42,365 bases of DNA, taken from positions 1-42,365 of the forward strand of contig NZ_KI271876.1 of assembly GCF_000469465.1 (NCBI RefSeq). The letters run 5' to 3'. Shown piece by piece: positions 33,425 through 42,365 of the stretch; position 1 is the stretch's first letter; every line of letters starts with the position of its first letter. The notes beneath the pieces were generated by a model, which was given only the letters and a program-made list of their open reading frames with translations, ran no database searches and was not told the origin of the DNA. The DNA comes from Gemella bergeri ATCC 700627. Its GTDB lineage: Bacteria; Bacillota; Bacilli; Staphylococcales; Gemellaceae. The position numbers and the translations under genes were made by a program.

Positions 33425-33937
33425 TTAAATTTCTTTAAGGAAAAAATAATCCATGGTACTATGTAAAATTACTTCCGGTTTTTCTATCTGTTTAAAACCT
33501 AATAATTCATATAATTTTATTGCCGGAACTAAAGATGAATATGTTTCCAAATAAAGTCGCTTATATCCTACTAATTTCGCATAATCTTCTGCGACTTTCA
33601 TAAGATGTTTCCCAAGTCCCCTCCCTTTTGATTTAGAAGTTAAATATAATTTTTGAATTTCTGCACAGTCTTTAAAACCGAAAAATTCGGCAATTCCTAC
33701 TCCACCCAGTATTTCATTATTATCATCCATTATAATAAAATACGCTCTTCTGTATGAATTAATATTATAATATCTACTTAAATGATTTAACTCCGGATCA
33801 AAATATGCCGTTCCCGGAATATCCAACTTTTCTTTTTCTAAGCTCGTTTTGATAATTTTTGCTATTTTCTCGTCATCATCAGCTGTAATAAATCTAACAT
33901 TATTTTTAATCAAAAAATCTTTTATTTTATTATCCAT
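33425..33937 (-). CDS. GNAT family N-acetyltransferase
   Basis: 170 residues. The acetyl-CoA-binding motif A is visible as QKLYLTSKSKGRGLGKHLM (about 110-128), followed by a GYKRLYLETYSS strand and LYELLGFKQI near the end. The substrate is not predictable. The ribosome site is doubled: AAGGAGTAT occurs twice in tandem before the ATG. Monocistronic by position. The 265 bp upstream, to truA, hold nothing recognised. Confidence 0.88.
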   Translation of the reverse strand: MDNKIKDFLIKNNVRFITADDDEKIAKIIKTSLEKEKLDIPGTAYFDPELNHLSRYYNINSYRRAYFIIMDDNNEILGGVGIAEFFGFKDCAEIQKLYLTSKSKGRGLGKHLMKVAEDYAKLVGYKRLYLETYSSLVPAIKLYELLGFKQIEKPEVILHSTMDYFFLKEI

Positions 33938-34202
33938 ACTATATACTCCTTATACTCCTTTTCTAAATTCATTAATAGTTAATACATTAATAAATTTATT
34001 CATAAAAACTGCTTCTTTTTATCTTACCGGTAGCCACCATAAGAGCTAAAAACCCTGATAGAATCTACTTATTAGTAGCCAGATGTAACTGTTCAATGAT
34101 TTGAAAGTATATTTTAAAGAACTTTTCCTAAATCTAACAACCCTAACAGAAAACTACCTGAAAAAATCTACTTTTATGAAATTACAATTTTTAAGTAACT
34201 CC

Positions 34203-34994
34203 TTATTTATAATATTTTAAAGCATTTTTTATAAATCTATTAACAACTTCATTATTGTATTCTACACATTTTAAATATAAACCTTGTGCGTCAGCACGTG
34301 CTCCGGCAAATTGCCTATCCTGTTTTTTAAATATTTCTTCAATATACTCAGCTTCATATTTTCCATTTGCAACATTTATTACAGTCCCAACAATAATCCT
34401 TACCATATTGTATAAAAAACCATTACCGGTAATTTCAAAATTAATTATATTATCATTCAAACTGTCACGTTCTATAGAAAAATCATAAACTGTTCGTATC
34501 TTGTCTTCGACACTGCTGTTTTTTGAACAAAATGAGGTAAAATCATGTTCTCCTAAAAAATATTGTATTGTACTCTGTGCTTTTTCTAAATCAAAATTAA
34601 AAGGTTGATGTCCTACATAATTAATTAACAGAGGATCCACTTCTTTCCCGATATATAATTTATAAAGATATGTTTTTTTTACACTATCATATCTCACATG
34701 AAAATCATTATCCGCTAGCATCGCAGATACAATACGAATATCTTTAGGTAAATTGGCATTTATTGCTCTTTTCCATGCTTCGCTCGAAATATTCAGATCA
34801 CTATCGAAATGCAACACTTGACCGTAGGCATGCACCTTACTATCGGTACGCCCACTCATATAAATACGCACATCTTTTTTGTGTATTTTTTTTAAACTCT
34901 GTTCTATTTCTGCTTGAACGGTATTATTATTCGGTTGAATTTGAAAACCGTGGTAGCCGCTCCCATCATATCTACAAAGTAAAACTACCCTCAC
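34203..34994 (-). CDS. truA: tRNA pseudouridine synthase A
   Basis: 263-residue TruA, modifying U38-40 of tRNA anticodon arms. The catalytic aspartate lies in SGRTDSKVHA (D52). Other family segments are CRYDGSGYHGFQIQP at the N-terminus, HDFTSFCS, and GNGFLYNMVRIIVGT. Length is normal. RBS AGGAGG lies just upstream. The pentapeptide gene ends about 75 bp before it on the same strand. Confidence 0.95.
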   Translation of the reverse strand: MRVVLLCRYDGSGYHGFQIQPNNNTVQAEIEQSLKKIHKKDVRIYMSGRTDSKVHAYGQVLHFDSDLNISSEAWKRAINANLPKDIRIVSAMLADNDFHVRYDSVKKTYLYKLYIGKEVDPLLINYVGHQPFNFDLEKAQSTIQYFLGEHDFTSFCSKNSSVEDKIRTVYDFSIERDSLNDNIINFEITGNGFLYNMVRIIVGTVINVANGKYEAEYIEEIFKKQDRQFAGARADAQGLYLKCVEYNNEVVNRFIKNALKYYK

Positions 34995-35069
34995 ATTATT
35001 CCTCCTTAGTAATTTTTCCTATATCCAACTATAAAATTTTTATGGATAATAAATTATTCCATTTATATC

Positions 35070-35765
35070 TTAATACGCTTTTGCCTCTTCTTCACTCATC
35101 CAAAAATGAATACCACCTGTTGAATCATACCAACGATCTTCATTAAAATTTTTAGCAAAAACCCATTCCCCTAACCTATAACAAAAGTCATTATCAACGG
35201 TCGACCACGCTTCATCGTAATGCTTCGTTCCGTCAAAACTTTTTATTTCTAAAACCTTAGCTTTGTCGCATCTACAACAATTCATCGTTGATGATACTCT
35301 TTTAGCATCGCCGGGTATTAATAACTTTACTATTAAATTATTAATACATTTTTTATAAGCGATAAATGCCCCCTCTTCAGGACAATGTAATGTAAAGTTT
35401 TTAGTCATATTATCAAATTTTATATCTTTTAAATTGGCATTTTCTAAAATCGCACCATATAGATTTGCTCCGCTAATATTCGCTCTTTCTAAATTTGCCC
35501 GACGAAGTGAAGCTGTCTGTAGGTTAGAATTTTTAAAATTAGCATTTTTTAATGAACAATCATCTAACAAACAATTTTTCAAACTACTGTTTGTAAAATT
35601 AACATTATCTAAACAAACATTAATAAAATTAGAATTTGAAAAGTCAATATTGCTTAAATCATAGTTACTTAAATCACAATTTTTCAATATAATATCCGAC
35701 AAATTCAATCTATCAGTTCTATTGTTCAGCATGTTTTTTAACTTATCAAAGCTAACTGTTTTCAT
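35070..35765 (-). CDS. Pentapeptide-repeat protein with DUF5758 domain
   Basis: 231 residues. About 18-115 form pentapeptide repeats of the A(D/N)LxX type (SNYDLSNIDFSNSNF, ANLERANISGANLYGA), which fold as a right-handed beta helix. The C-terminal part (about 125-231) matches the DUF5758 type: FIAYKKC, VKLLIPGDAKRVSST, a Cys pair in CCRCDKAKVLEI, and ending GGIHFWMSEEEAKAY. Cytoplasmic. Phage-borne and chromosomal copies of this architecture are common; function is not known. It reads as a single gene. Confidence 0.85.
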   Translation of the reverse strand: MKTVSFDKLKNMLNNRTDRLNLSDIILKNCDLSNYDLSNIDFSNSNFINVCLDNVNFTNSSLKNCLLDDCSLKNANFKNSNLQTASLRRANLERANISGANLYGAILENANLKDIKFDNMTKNFTLHCPEEGAFIAYKKCINNLIVKLLIPGDAKRVSSTMNCCRCDKAKVLEIKSFDGTKHYDEAWSTVDNDFCYRLGEWVFAKNFNEDRWYDSTGGIHFWMSEEEAKAY

Positions 35766-35799
35766 ATCATCACCTCACATACTATTATACAATAAAAGT

Positions 35800-35857
35800 A
35801 AACAGCTGCAAAAATAAATTTTACAATTTATTCCGCAACTGTTTGTTTTTTTTTTAT
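35800..35857. terminator. Terminator hairpin between fbp and pentapeptide gene
   Basis: Imperfect long stem AAACAGCTGCA...TAAAT / ATTTA...GCAACTGTTT (35800-35844). It has a run of ten T on the plus side and a weaker one on the minus side, where it follows fbp by about 20 bp. Confidence 0.55.
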
Positions 35858-35868
35858 ATTTACCCTTA

Positions 35869-37815
35869 TTATCTTTCTACTAATGTCCCATCTTTATAAG
35901 CATCAAGTAACACTTTCAACTGTTCTATCTGTATTTTCATCTCTTGACCGGTATCCGTATCCGCTATTGTTTTTCGCTCAACTTTCTTATCAACAACACG
36001 ACGTGTCGACACAATATCCGTTTCATCTTTAAGAGCTTTTTTCTTACTTTGAAATATGTCATGTCGCATAATCTGTAATCCATAAGAATTATAAGTCAAT
36101 GTATATCCGCCATGCCCCGTAGTTTTATGATAAGCACGTGACATACCGCCGTCGATAACAATAGTACGTCCGTTTGCTTTAATCGGATTTTCTCCTTTTA
36201 TTTCTTTAACCGGAGTATGGCCGTTAATAATATGCCCACTTTCTGACAATCCAAATTCTTTTAGTAACTTAATACAAAATGCTTCATTATCACGCAATTT
36301 ATAATAAGCATTTTTCACTTCTTCATGAGATGCCTTATGTTCTATAAAGTAACGTTCAAATGTAGTCATATCACGTTTACCGAAGAGCGGAGAATATTCG
36401 CCTTGCCATAGATAGAAAAATAATCCATCACCGCTTCGATCATTACTGTAAAAAATACTACGAACTTTTTTATCAAAAAAGTCCAACATCGCTTTTCCTG
36501 TATAAGTTTCTCCTCTATAGGTAAATGTTTGGAAATTACCGTTCACATCAACCGGCATACAACCATGAATTAATAGATTACCGTTATAGCATTTATACAT
36601 CGCACCTTTATTGATAAATAATTCAATATGTTTTTTTAATTTCTCACTGGTGGTAAATAGCTCTCTTAATTTTCTCACTACTTTTTCTTCTTCCTTATTT
36701 AGTTTATAAGGATTTTTTCTATCAACGGTTGGAAAATTGCATGATGTCATAGGATATGTTTTCCCACGTACCTCTACCGTCTTTTTCTCAAAGTTTATTT
36801 TATCAAGTAAAGCACGACTACCTAAATTAAATTCCGGATTTGTATCAATTGCCTGTTTTTCCAATTTAAACTGAATTACCGCTATAGCCTTGTGCATACG
36901 TGCTATTTGCATAATTTCATGTTCACTGTATTTTAATTCATCATTTTTCGATAATTTCGGCATAAATTCCTTACAAGGATCATCTTTATAATATGTTTCA
37001 CTAAGATTTAATAAACTTCTTAAAGAAATTCCATATCTGTCTTCTATAATATCCAAATTATCATATCTCGCACAAATTCTCAGTACATTCGCCATAGTAA
37101 TTGCATCGCCACAATATGCTCCAATCCACAACATATCATGATTACCCCATTGAATATCCACAGAATGATAATTAAGCAGACGATCCATGATTTTATCAGG
37201 ATAAGGCCCACGATCATAAACATCACCCACTATGTGCAAGTGATCAATAATCAGTTTATGAATAGATAAACTAAGTTCAATAATAAACTTATCCCCCGCC
37301 CCCAATTCTATGATATTTTCAACAATTTTCTCATAGTAAACAGCTTTATCACGTGTTTGCATTTTGTATAACAATTCTTCAATAATGTAACTAAAATCAC
37401 TCGGTAAAATTTTTCTTACTTTTGAACGTGTATACTTACGTGCTGCTATTTGGGTTACTTCTAATAAACGTAAAAGCAAAATCTTTTGATATTCTTTATA
37501 CTCAATCTGAGTAAATTCTTTTTTCAGTATATTTAATTTTTCTTCCGGATAATAGATAATTGTTGCCAATAAATTTAACTCTTTTTGTTGTAATCTATTG
37601 CCGAAAACTTCTTTTAATTTTTCTTTAATTACACCGGAACCGTTACGTAATACATGGTCAAACGCCTCATATTCGCCGTGAATATCACTAAGAAAATGCT
37701 CTGTCCCTTTTGGCAATGATAAAATCGCCTCAAGGTTAATAATTTCTCTCATTGTTTCATTAATATTTTTAAAATTATTTGATAATAAACGTAAATGTTC
37801 CCTAGATATATCCAT
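35869..37815 (-). CDS. fbp: Fructose-1,6-bisphosphatase class III
   Basis: 648-residue cytoplasmic enzyme of gluconeogenesis that hydrolyses fructose-1,6-bisphosphate, of the Firmicutes class III (Fbp/YydE) type. The metallophosphatase motifs are present in order: LSDIHGEYEAFDH (about 42-54), GDVYDRGPYPDKI, WGNHDMLWIGA and, much later, INGHTPVKE. Length is typical (about 640-670). Promoter TTGAAA-17-TAGAAT lies just upstream and the start follows AAGGAG. The final helix (about 600-640) is charged. Confidence 0.95.
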   Translation of the reverse strand: MDISREHLRLLSNNFKNINETMREIINLEAILSLPKGTEHFLSDIHGEYEAFDHVLRNGSGVIKEKLKEVFGNRLQQKELNLLATIIYYPEEKLNILKKEFTQIEYKEYQKILLLRLLEVTQIAARKYTRSKVRKILPSDFSYIIEELLYKMQTRDKAVYYEKIVENIIELGAGDKFIIELSLSIHKLIIDHLHIVGDVYDRGPYPDKIMDRLLNYHSVDIQWGNHDMLWIGAYCGDAITMANVLRICARYDNLDIIEDRYGISLRSLLNLSETYYKDDPCKEFMPKLSKNDELKYSEHEIMQIARMHKAIAVIQFKLEKQAIDTNPEFNLGSRALLDKINFEKKTVEVRGKTYPMTSCNFPTVDRKNPYKLNKEEEKVVRKLRELFTTSEKLKKHIELFINKGAMYKCYNGNLLIHGCMPVDVNGNFQTFTYRGETYTGKAMLDFFDKKVRSIFYSNDRSGDGLFFYLWQGEYSPLFGKRDMTTFERYFIEHKASHEEVKNAYYKLRDNEAFCIKLLKEFGLSESGHIINGHTPVKEIKGENPIKANGRTIVIDGGMSRAYHKTTGHGGYTLTYNSYGLQIMRHDIFQSKKKALKDETDIVSTRRVVDKKVERKTIADTDTGQEMKIQIEQLKVLLDAYKDGTLVER

Positions 37816-37847
37816 AGTTTTCTCCTTGAAATCGTTTTATATCTATC

Positions 37848-37876
37848 ATTCTATCACTTTTTTTATCAGATTTCAA
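37848..37876 (-). promoter_or_regulatory. Promoter of fbp
   Basis: TTGAAA (37871-37876), 17-bp spacer and TAGAAT (37848-37853) on the minus strand, with the leader AAGGAG before the start. The remaining gap to 38074 shows nothing recognised. Confidence 0.7.
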
Positions 37877-38074
37877 TTAGAAAACGTATCATAATGCTAA
37901 AATTAGATTGTTATTATTTCCCGTTATTTTAAATATCAAATTCAATTATTTTTTCGTTATTCTGATAAAAGGTTTTACTGCAGTAGTTTTAATTTCAAGA
38001 ATATCACTACCCTATATATTATATTTTTACACATTTAATTCGGTATCTTTCATATAAGAATAACCCTAGTAAAA

Positions 38075-41000
38075 TTAAATACCTACAATTTTTACTTTTG
38101 ATGAATTATTATCAGAATATACTTCCACTCCGGCTCGTATCCGTTCTTTTAACTCACTAACATGGGATATTATTCCGATGTTTCTGCCATATGACTGCAA
38201 TTCAATAAGAGTTGAGATAGCGGTATCGAGCGTTTCGCTGTCTAGTGAACCGAACCCTTCATCTATAAAAATCGTTTCAAGAGAAATACTACCGCTTTCT
38301 TGCTGAATAATTTCAGCAAGTCCTAATGCTAGGGATAGTGAAGCTAAAAATAACTCACCTCCGGAAAGAGAACTAACATCTCTGTTACTGTTCGAATTAA
38401 CGTCATATACTTCTATATCCAAACCTTGAAGTCCATTACCTTTTTGACGTTCTAATTTTCTTATAAAACTGTAACGTCCCTCGCTCATTTTTAAAAATCG
38501 TCTTGAGCCGGCTTCTAATATCAGATCAAGATAATAACCTTGAACATATGTTTCAAGAGATTTTTTATTATCGGTTTTTCCACTAATAACATTGCTTAAA
38601 TGGATAATTTCATTGCTGTTACCAACCTCTTTTTTCCATATATTATATTCACCTAGTAAAGCATTATACAACTCATTATTTGCGTTAAAAATTGTTTCAA
38701 GAACAACCGCTTCTTTCTTTATTTCCTCTAAGGAATTTCCTTTTTTGTCCAATTCTAATTTTATTTGTTTCAACTGTGGGCGTTGTTGCCCTAATAGTTC
38801 TTTTTCCAATCTCTCAATATTATTCAATAATATATTTACGTTGTTATTATATTCGTTTACCGTTAAACGATATTCTTCTAATTTTTTTATTTCAGATAAA
38901 TTATCATTGGCAATTTCAATATTATTGTAGTAGTGTTTTAATTTTGAATTATTAAATTCTTCAGTTAACTTACTTTTGTCAATTTCCAACTTTTCAGACT
39001 GCTCTTTATTATTTTTTATTTCAAAATCTAATTTAACATCAACGAGTGCTAAGTTATTTTTGGTTTCGTTATATATTTTTTCTTTTTCCTGAAAATCTTT
39101 TATTTTATCCAGTAGTGAATTATAATATTTTTCAAAATCATCAACATTATCTTTTATTTTTTCTTTATATTGACTTATTTTAATCTGAGCGGATAATAAT
39201 TTTTCCTTATAGCTTTGTTCTTTTTGCAAAACTTCTTCTAATTGTACTATTTCTTTTTCTGACTCATTTACAGCTTTTTGTATTTTTTTAAAACTTTGTT
39301 TTATTTTATCACTTTTCTCTTTTAATATGTTCTCGTTATTACTTAATTCTTCCAACTCTTCGGCGGCTTGTTTATTTATCCCTATTTTCAACACACCGGA
39401 TTTTTTCTCCAATTCAGCTATATCTTCTTTATTTTTTTGGAATGTTGTTTCCAATTTTATTATTTCTTTTGTAATATTTTCCAACTCATCTTTACAATTA
39501 GAATCTAACTGAACTACATTTTCTTTTTTAGGAAGATGTTTTATCTTTTGCTTACAAACTGGACAATCATCACCAATATGAAGTTGCTCCACTAAATTAT
39601 TTATTAATTCTCTATTTTTATTTTTTTCTATTTCATCTACTTTATTTTCCAACTCTTCTTTAGTTATTAATAATCTTTCTAATTTAGATTTATAATCCTT
39701 AACTTTTTTTAATTTATTTTCTATCTCTGCTATTAATTTATAGTAATTTTCCAGATTTTCTACTTCATATTCTTTCTTTAAAATTTCCAGCTTAATATTA
39801 TTTAATTCTTTTTCTACTAGGGTATTATCTTCTTCTATTTCTTTTTGTTTAGCGATTTGTCCTTCCAAACCTGCTTTACATTCCCTAAGTTTATTCTTAT
39901 CAGCTTCTAAATTACTAATCTCCAAAAGATATTTTTTTTCATCAAAAAATGCCTCTTTGTAGCTTTTAATATTATTGTAAAAATAGACTCTTTCTTCTGC
40001 ATACTCTAATTCTTTTTTATTTGTTTCGGCAATGCTCTTTAAATAATCTCCTAAATTATTATTATTCTCCAATTCCTTAATATAATTTGCTTTTTTCTCT
40101 ATTAATTCTTCACTTTTATTTTTTTCACTCTTTATTTTTTCCAACAAAGTATAATACAACTCTATTTTATGTTTATTTTTCTCTAATTCTTCTAATTTCT
40201 CTATTATTTGATTAAGGCTTGTGATATTTTCTTCTTTAGCTTGTAAGTTTTTATATTCATTATTGTAATTATCCAACTGAATAAACTTATCATCTACTCT
40301 ACTTAACTCTAAATAGTTATTTTGAAGTTTTAAAAACTCCTCTTCTTTTTCTTTTAAGCCTTGATCTAAATTATTTTTTTCTTTTTCTTGTTTTTTAAGC
40401 TCATCTTTTAAATTATCAAAACTATTTTCTTGGAGATATTCTACCTCTTCCAACTTATTTGAAAATTTAAAATGACTAAATCTATTTATCAATTCTTTTT
40501 CTTTTACCTTATATTCACTCGCTAATTCTTTAGCATAGTTTTGTAATTTTTCTACAAATTTTTGATATAAATAAGTATTAAATAATGAGCGTAAGATTGT
40601 AGCCTTTTCTGATGATTTTGAGAGTAACAGCTTTTTAAACTCTCCTTGGGGTAAAATTATAATTTGACAAAATTGTTTATCATCAAGTCCTAATAATTCA
40701 ACTACTTTTTCATTCACCGTTGTTTCTTTACTAGCAATAACTTTTATATTATCTCCATTTATTTGCATAAATTCAACTTTACCGGCTGTTAGCGATCTGT
40801 TCCCTTTTTTAAGATACGCTAGGGTTCTTTCTAAACGATAGCGTTTTTCTCTTATCTCAAAATCAAAAATAACCTTTGTCTTAATTTTATCATCGGCAGT
40901 TTTCGAGCGTAAACTATCGATATTCTTTCCACCGCTAGTTTTATTATAAAGCGCATAGACCATTGCATCAAACAGAGTTGATTTACCTGCACCGGTTTTA

Positions 41001-41101
41001 CCTGTTATAAGAAATATCGGTTCATTTATTATTTTACTCCATTCTATTACTTCATGTTTATACGGTCCAAACTCCTGTAATTCTAATCTAATTGGTTTCA
41101 T
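38075..41101 (-). CDS. sbcC: DNA double-strand-break nuclease subunit SbcC
   Basis: 1008-residue SMC-like ATPase partner of SbcD, opening DNA ends and hairpins. N-terminal half-domain with Walker A TGKTGAGKS (about 33-41) and the Q-loop region ILPQGEFKKLL. Two long coiled coils flank the zinc-hook CPVC (C513-x-x-C516). The C-terminal half-domain has signature LSGGE and Walker B IFIDEGFGSLD. Length is normal for Firmicutes. Its start lies inside the 3' end of sbcD (14-bp overlap), so translation is coupled. No terminator is obvious after its stop. Confidence 0.95.
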   Translation of the reverse strand: MKPIRLELQEFGPYKHEVIEWSKIINEPIFLITGKTGAGKSTLFDAMVYALYNKTSGGKNIDSLRSKTADDKIKTKVIFDFEIREKRYRLERTLAYLKKGNRSLTAGKVEFMQINGDNIKVIASKETTVNEKVVELLGLDDKQFCQIIILPQGEFKKLLLSKSSEKATILRSLFNTYLYQKFVEKLQNYAKELASEYKVKEKELINRFSHFKFSNKLEEVEYLQENSFDNLKDELKKQEKEKNNLDQGLKEKEEEFLKLQNNYLELSRVDDKFIQLDNYNNEYKNLQAKEENITSLNQIIEKLEELEKNKHKIELYYTLLEKIKSEKNKSEELIEKKANYIKELENNNNLGDYLKSIAETNKKELEYAEERVYFYNNIKSYKEAFFDEKKYLLEISNLEADKNKLRECKAGLEGQIAKQKEIEEDNTLVEKELNNIKLEILKKEYEVENLENYYKLIAEIENKLKKVKDYKSKLERLLITKEELENKVDEIEKNKNRELINNLVEQLHIGDDCPVCKQKIKHLPKKENVVQLDSNCKDELENITKEIIKLETTFQKNKEDIAELEKKSGVLKIGINKQAAEELEELSNNENILKEKSDKIKQSFKKIQKAVNESEKEIVQLEEVLQKEQSYKEKLLSAQIKISQYKEKIKDNVDDFEKYYNSLLDKIKDFQEKEKIYNETKNNLALVDVKLDFEIKNNKEQSEKLEIDKSKLTEEFNNSKLKHYYNNIEIANDNLSEIKKLEEYRLTVNEYNNNVNILLNNIERLEKELLGQQRPQLKQIKLELDKKGNSLEEIKKEAVVLETIFNANNELYNALLGEYNIWKKEVGNSNEIIHLSNVISGKTDNKKSLETYVQGYYLDLILEAGSRRFLKMSEGRYSFIRKLERQKGNGLQGLDIEVYDVNSNSNRDVSSLSGGELFLASLSLALGLAEIIQQESGSISLETIFIDEGFGSLDSETLDTAISTLIELQSYGRNIGIISHVSELKERIRAGVEVYSDNNSSKVKIVGI

Positions 41102-42224
41102 CGCTATTCACCACCTTAAAAATATTCTCCAGTGTTTTTTTCTGAATATCTGTAAGCTCTACACTAACTTCTTCTTTGTAAAAGTTTTCTATAAGTTCTA
41201 ACGGAGTTTTTGATAACATTTCTTTGGTTAAACTTTCTTTTTCGCTATTTTCTTTTTTTGTTTTTTTCTTTAATAACAGTGTATTGGGATACATTGCCTG
41301 TATTCTTGGCATCGGATCTGTTATACCGTCCAATCCGCTAAGTTCCATACTAAAAAAATCATGTTTAAAATTAAAGTTATTTTGAAACTCTTTAGTCATT
41401 ACTTCGTTATAATCTGCCACTACATTATACAGTTTTCGTAGTGGTTCCAACGGTAAAAACTGTTCTTCAAATGAATTTTTCGTAATATTAATAAGCCTTG
41501 TCCCTTTTGTTTGTTTTGCTTCACTAAATGAATATGCTAACGGGCTACCACTATATTTTATTTTTTCTTCGTTACACGCATTCGGATTATGAAGATGTCC
41601 AAGTGCCACATAATCAAATTTTTCAAAAACATCAACAGCCACATTTTCAACAGTACCGACAGAAATTTCACGTTCGGAGTCGGTTTCTAAACTGCCGGCT
41701 ACAAAAGTATGTGCAACAAGAATATTAACATTCTTCTCATTCATGGTACTATATATTTCATCAATAACTCTCTTAGTCGCTTTATGATGTGTATCAAGTG
41801 TATTATCGTTAAAATACTCCCTTGCTTCATACGGCTCAAAATATGGTAACAAATACATATCTACATTATCAAATGTTATTTTTTTAAAACTTTGCTCAAG
41901 TGTTGTATGTAAGTAGAAATTATGCTGACTGAACCACGCTTTTCCTACCGAAAGTCGCTCTCTATTATCATGATTACCGCTAATTGCAACAATCGGTAAA
42001 TTATGTTTGATATTAATATCTGAAAGTGCCTGTTGTAGTAAATGCGTCGCCTCTTTACTCGGAATACTCTTATCGTATAAATCACCCGCAATAATAAGTA
42101 ATTCCGGATGATATTTCTCTATTTGATTAATAATTTGATTAATAATATACTCTTGATCTTCGAGTAGACTAATCCGTTGTAATTTTTTTCCAATATGCCA
42201 ATCGGCTGTATGCAATATTCTCAC
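41088..42224 (-). CDS. sbcD: DNA exonuclease subunit SbcD
   Basis: 378-residue metallophosphoesterase nuclease. Motifs: LHTADWHIGKKL at the N-terminus, IIAGDLYDKSIPS, ISGNHDNRERL, LVAHTF and ALGHLHNP, which hold the two-metal ligands. I place the start at the GTG at 42224 because GGAGG lies seven bases before it and the product then begins VRILHTADWH as in its relatives. The longer open frame from 42296 adds a non-homologous segment that overlaps the promoter. First gene of the sbcDC operon. Confidence 0.92.
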   Translation of the reverse strand: MRILHTADWHIGKKLQRISLLEDQEYIINQIINQIEKYHPELLIIAGDLYDKSIPSKEATHLLQQALSDINIKHNLPIVAISGNHDNRERLSVGKAWFSQHNFYLHTTLEQSFKKITFDNVDMYLLPYFEPYEAREYFNDNTLDTHHKATKRVIDEIYSTMNEKNVNILVAHTFVAGSLETDSEREISVGTVENVAVDVFEKFDYVALGHLHNPNACNEEKIKYSGSPLAYSFSEAKQTKGTRLINITKNSFEEQFLPLEPLRKLYNVVADYNEVMTKEFQNNFNFKHDFFSMELSGLDGITDPMPRIQAMYPNTLLLKKKTKKENSEKESLTKEMLSKTPLELIENFYKEEVSVELTDIQKKTLENIFKVVNSDETN

Positions 42225-42254
42225 GCCAATTCCTCCGCTATATTTAATATAATT

Positions 42255-42283
42255 ATTATAACAAATTTTTTTACCCAAACCAA
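42255..42283 (-). promoter_or_regulatory. Promoter of sbcDC
   Basis: TTGGTT (42278-42283), 17-bp spacer and TATAAT (42255-42260) on the minus strand. An inverted repeat TTGTAAA / TTTACAA lies further upstream (42322-42351); significance unclear. Confidence 0.6.
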
Positions 42284-42365
42284 AATAATTATACAACTTT
42301 ATAACTAGCTACTTTTATTTGTTGTAAATTTATACATATATTATTTTACAAATATTACAGCAATG

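Noticed and set aside
33938-34202. Search for a small gene or RNA between GNAT and truA
   Set aside because: No open frame with a ribosome site, no known RNA motif and no strong hairpin were found.
42225-42296. Upstream extension of sbcD to an ATG at 42296
   Set aside because: The added residues have no match to SbcD and overlap the promoter; the GTG at 42224 has GGAGG at the right distance.
42322-42351. Inverted repeat TTGTAAA / TTTACAA upstream of sbcDC
   Set aside because: Short arms in very AT-rich DNA with no linked gene in the window; chance is likely.

Overview
The window is AT-rich, densely coding Gram-positive (Firmicutes) chromosome. Evidence for this includes LPXTG sortase signals, lipobox lipoproteins, a T-box leader, a TPP riboswitch, strong GGAGG ribosome sites, class III fructose-bisphosphatase and an energy-coupling-factor (ECF) cassette. 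The NEAT/Shp/IsdE-type heme genes with staphylococcal and streptococcal features, together with the low GC, suggest Gemella or a close relative. That assignment is inference. No rRNA, tRNA, CRISPR array, insertion sequence or phage genes were seen.

Layout. (1) 1-4840, minus strand: a Nudix hydrolase and two ABC export systems; one permease is frameshifted inside a CAGTA pentanucleotide repeat. (2) 5095-5384, plus strand: a Phd-type antitoxin followed by an 11-12-codon stub of its Doc toxin. (3) 5586-9331, minus strand: radC, prepilin peptidase, a solitary metQ behind a T-box leader, and an alpha/beta hydrolase. (4) 9766-13077, plus strand: a 1103-residue cell-wall NEAT protein with its own Fur-like box. 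(5) 13172-16071, minus strand: tenA-thiD-thiM-thiE under an intact TPP riboswitch, with thiM carrying a nonsense codon and thiE a poly-A frameshift. (6) 16549-24302, plus strand: the main heme locus. It holds two more LPXTG NEAT proteins with Fur-like boxes, a membrane-anchored protein joining a NEAT domain to a Shp-like domain, and an IsdE/HtsA-type lipoprotein, permease and ATPase. (7) 24546-25300: a TetR regulator and, convergent to it, a strong promoter on a near-perfect 30-bp palindrome driving only a short terminated transcript. (8) 25404-33084, minus strand: an eight-gene run ecfA1-ecfA2-ecfT-tsaC-GT2-GT-C-LRR-DUF956. (9) 33425-42224, minus strand: GNAT, truA, a pentapeptide/DUF5758 protein, fbp, sbcC and sbcD.

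The heme genes form a plausible relay. Wall-anchored NEAT proteins capture heme or hemoproteins, the membrane NEAT-Shp protein takes heme at the membrane, and the IsdE-like lipoprotein hands it to the importer. Most NEAT domains have Met where the usual Tyr pair would lie, which suggests streptococcal Shr/Shp-like rather than staphylococcal Isd-like coordination.

A second theme is decay. Four loci look broken or trimmed in an otherwise compact region: an ABC permease, doc, thiM and thiE. The orphan operator-promoter after tetR may be a fifth. The frameshifts lie in repeat tracts and should be checked against raw reads before being treated as biology.
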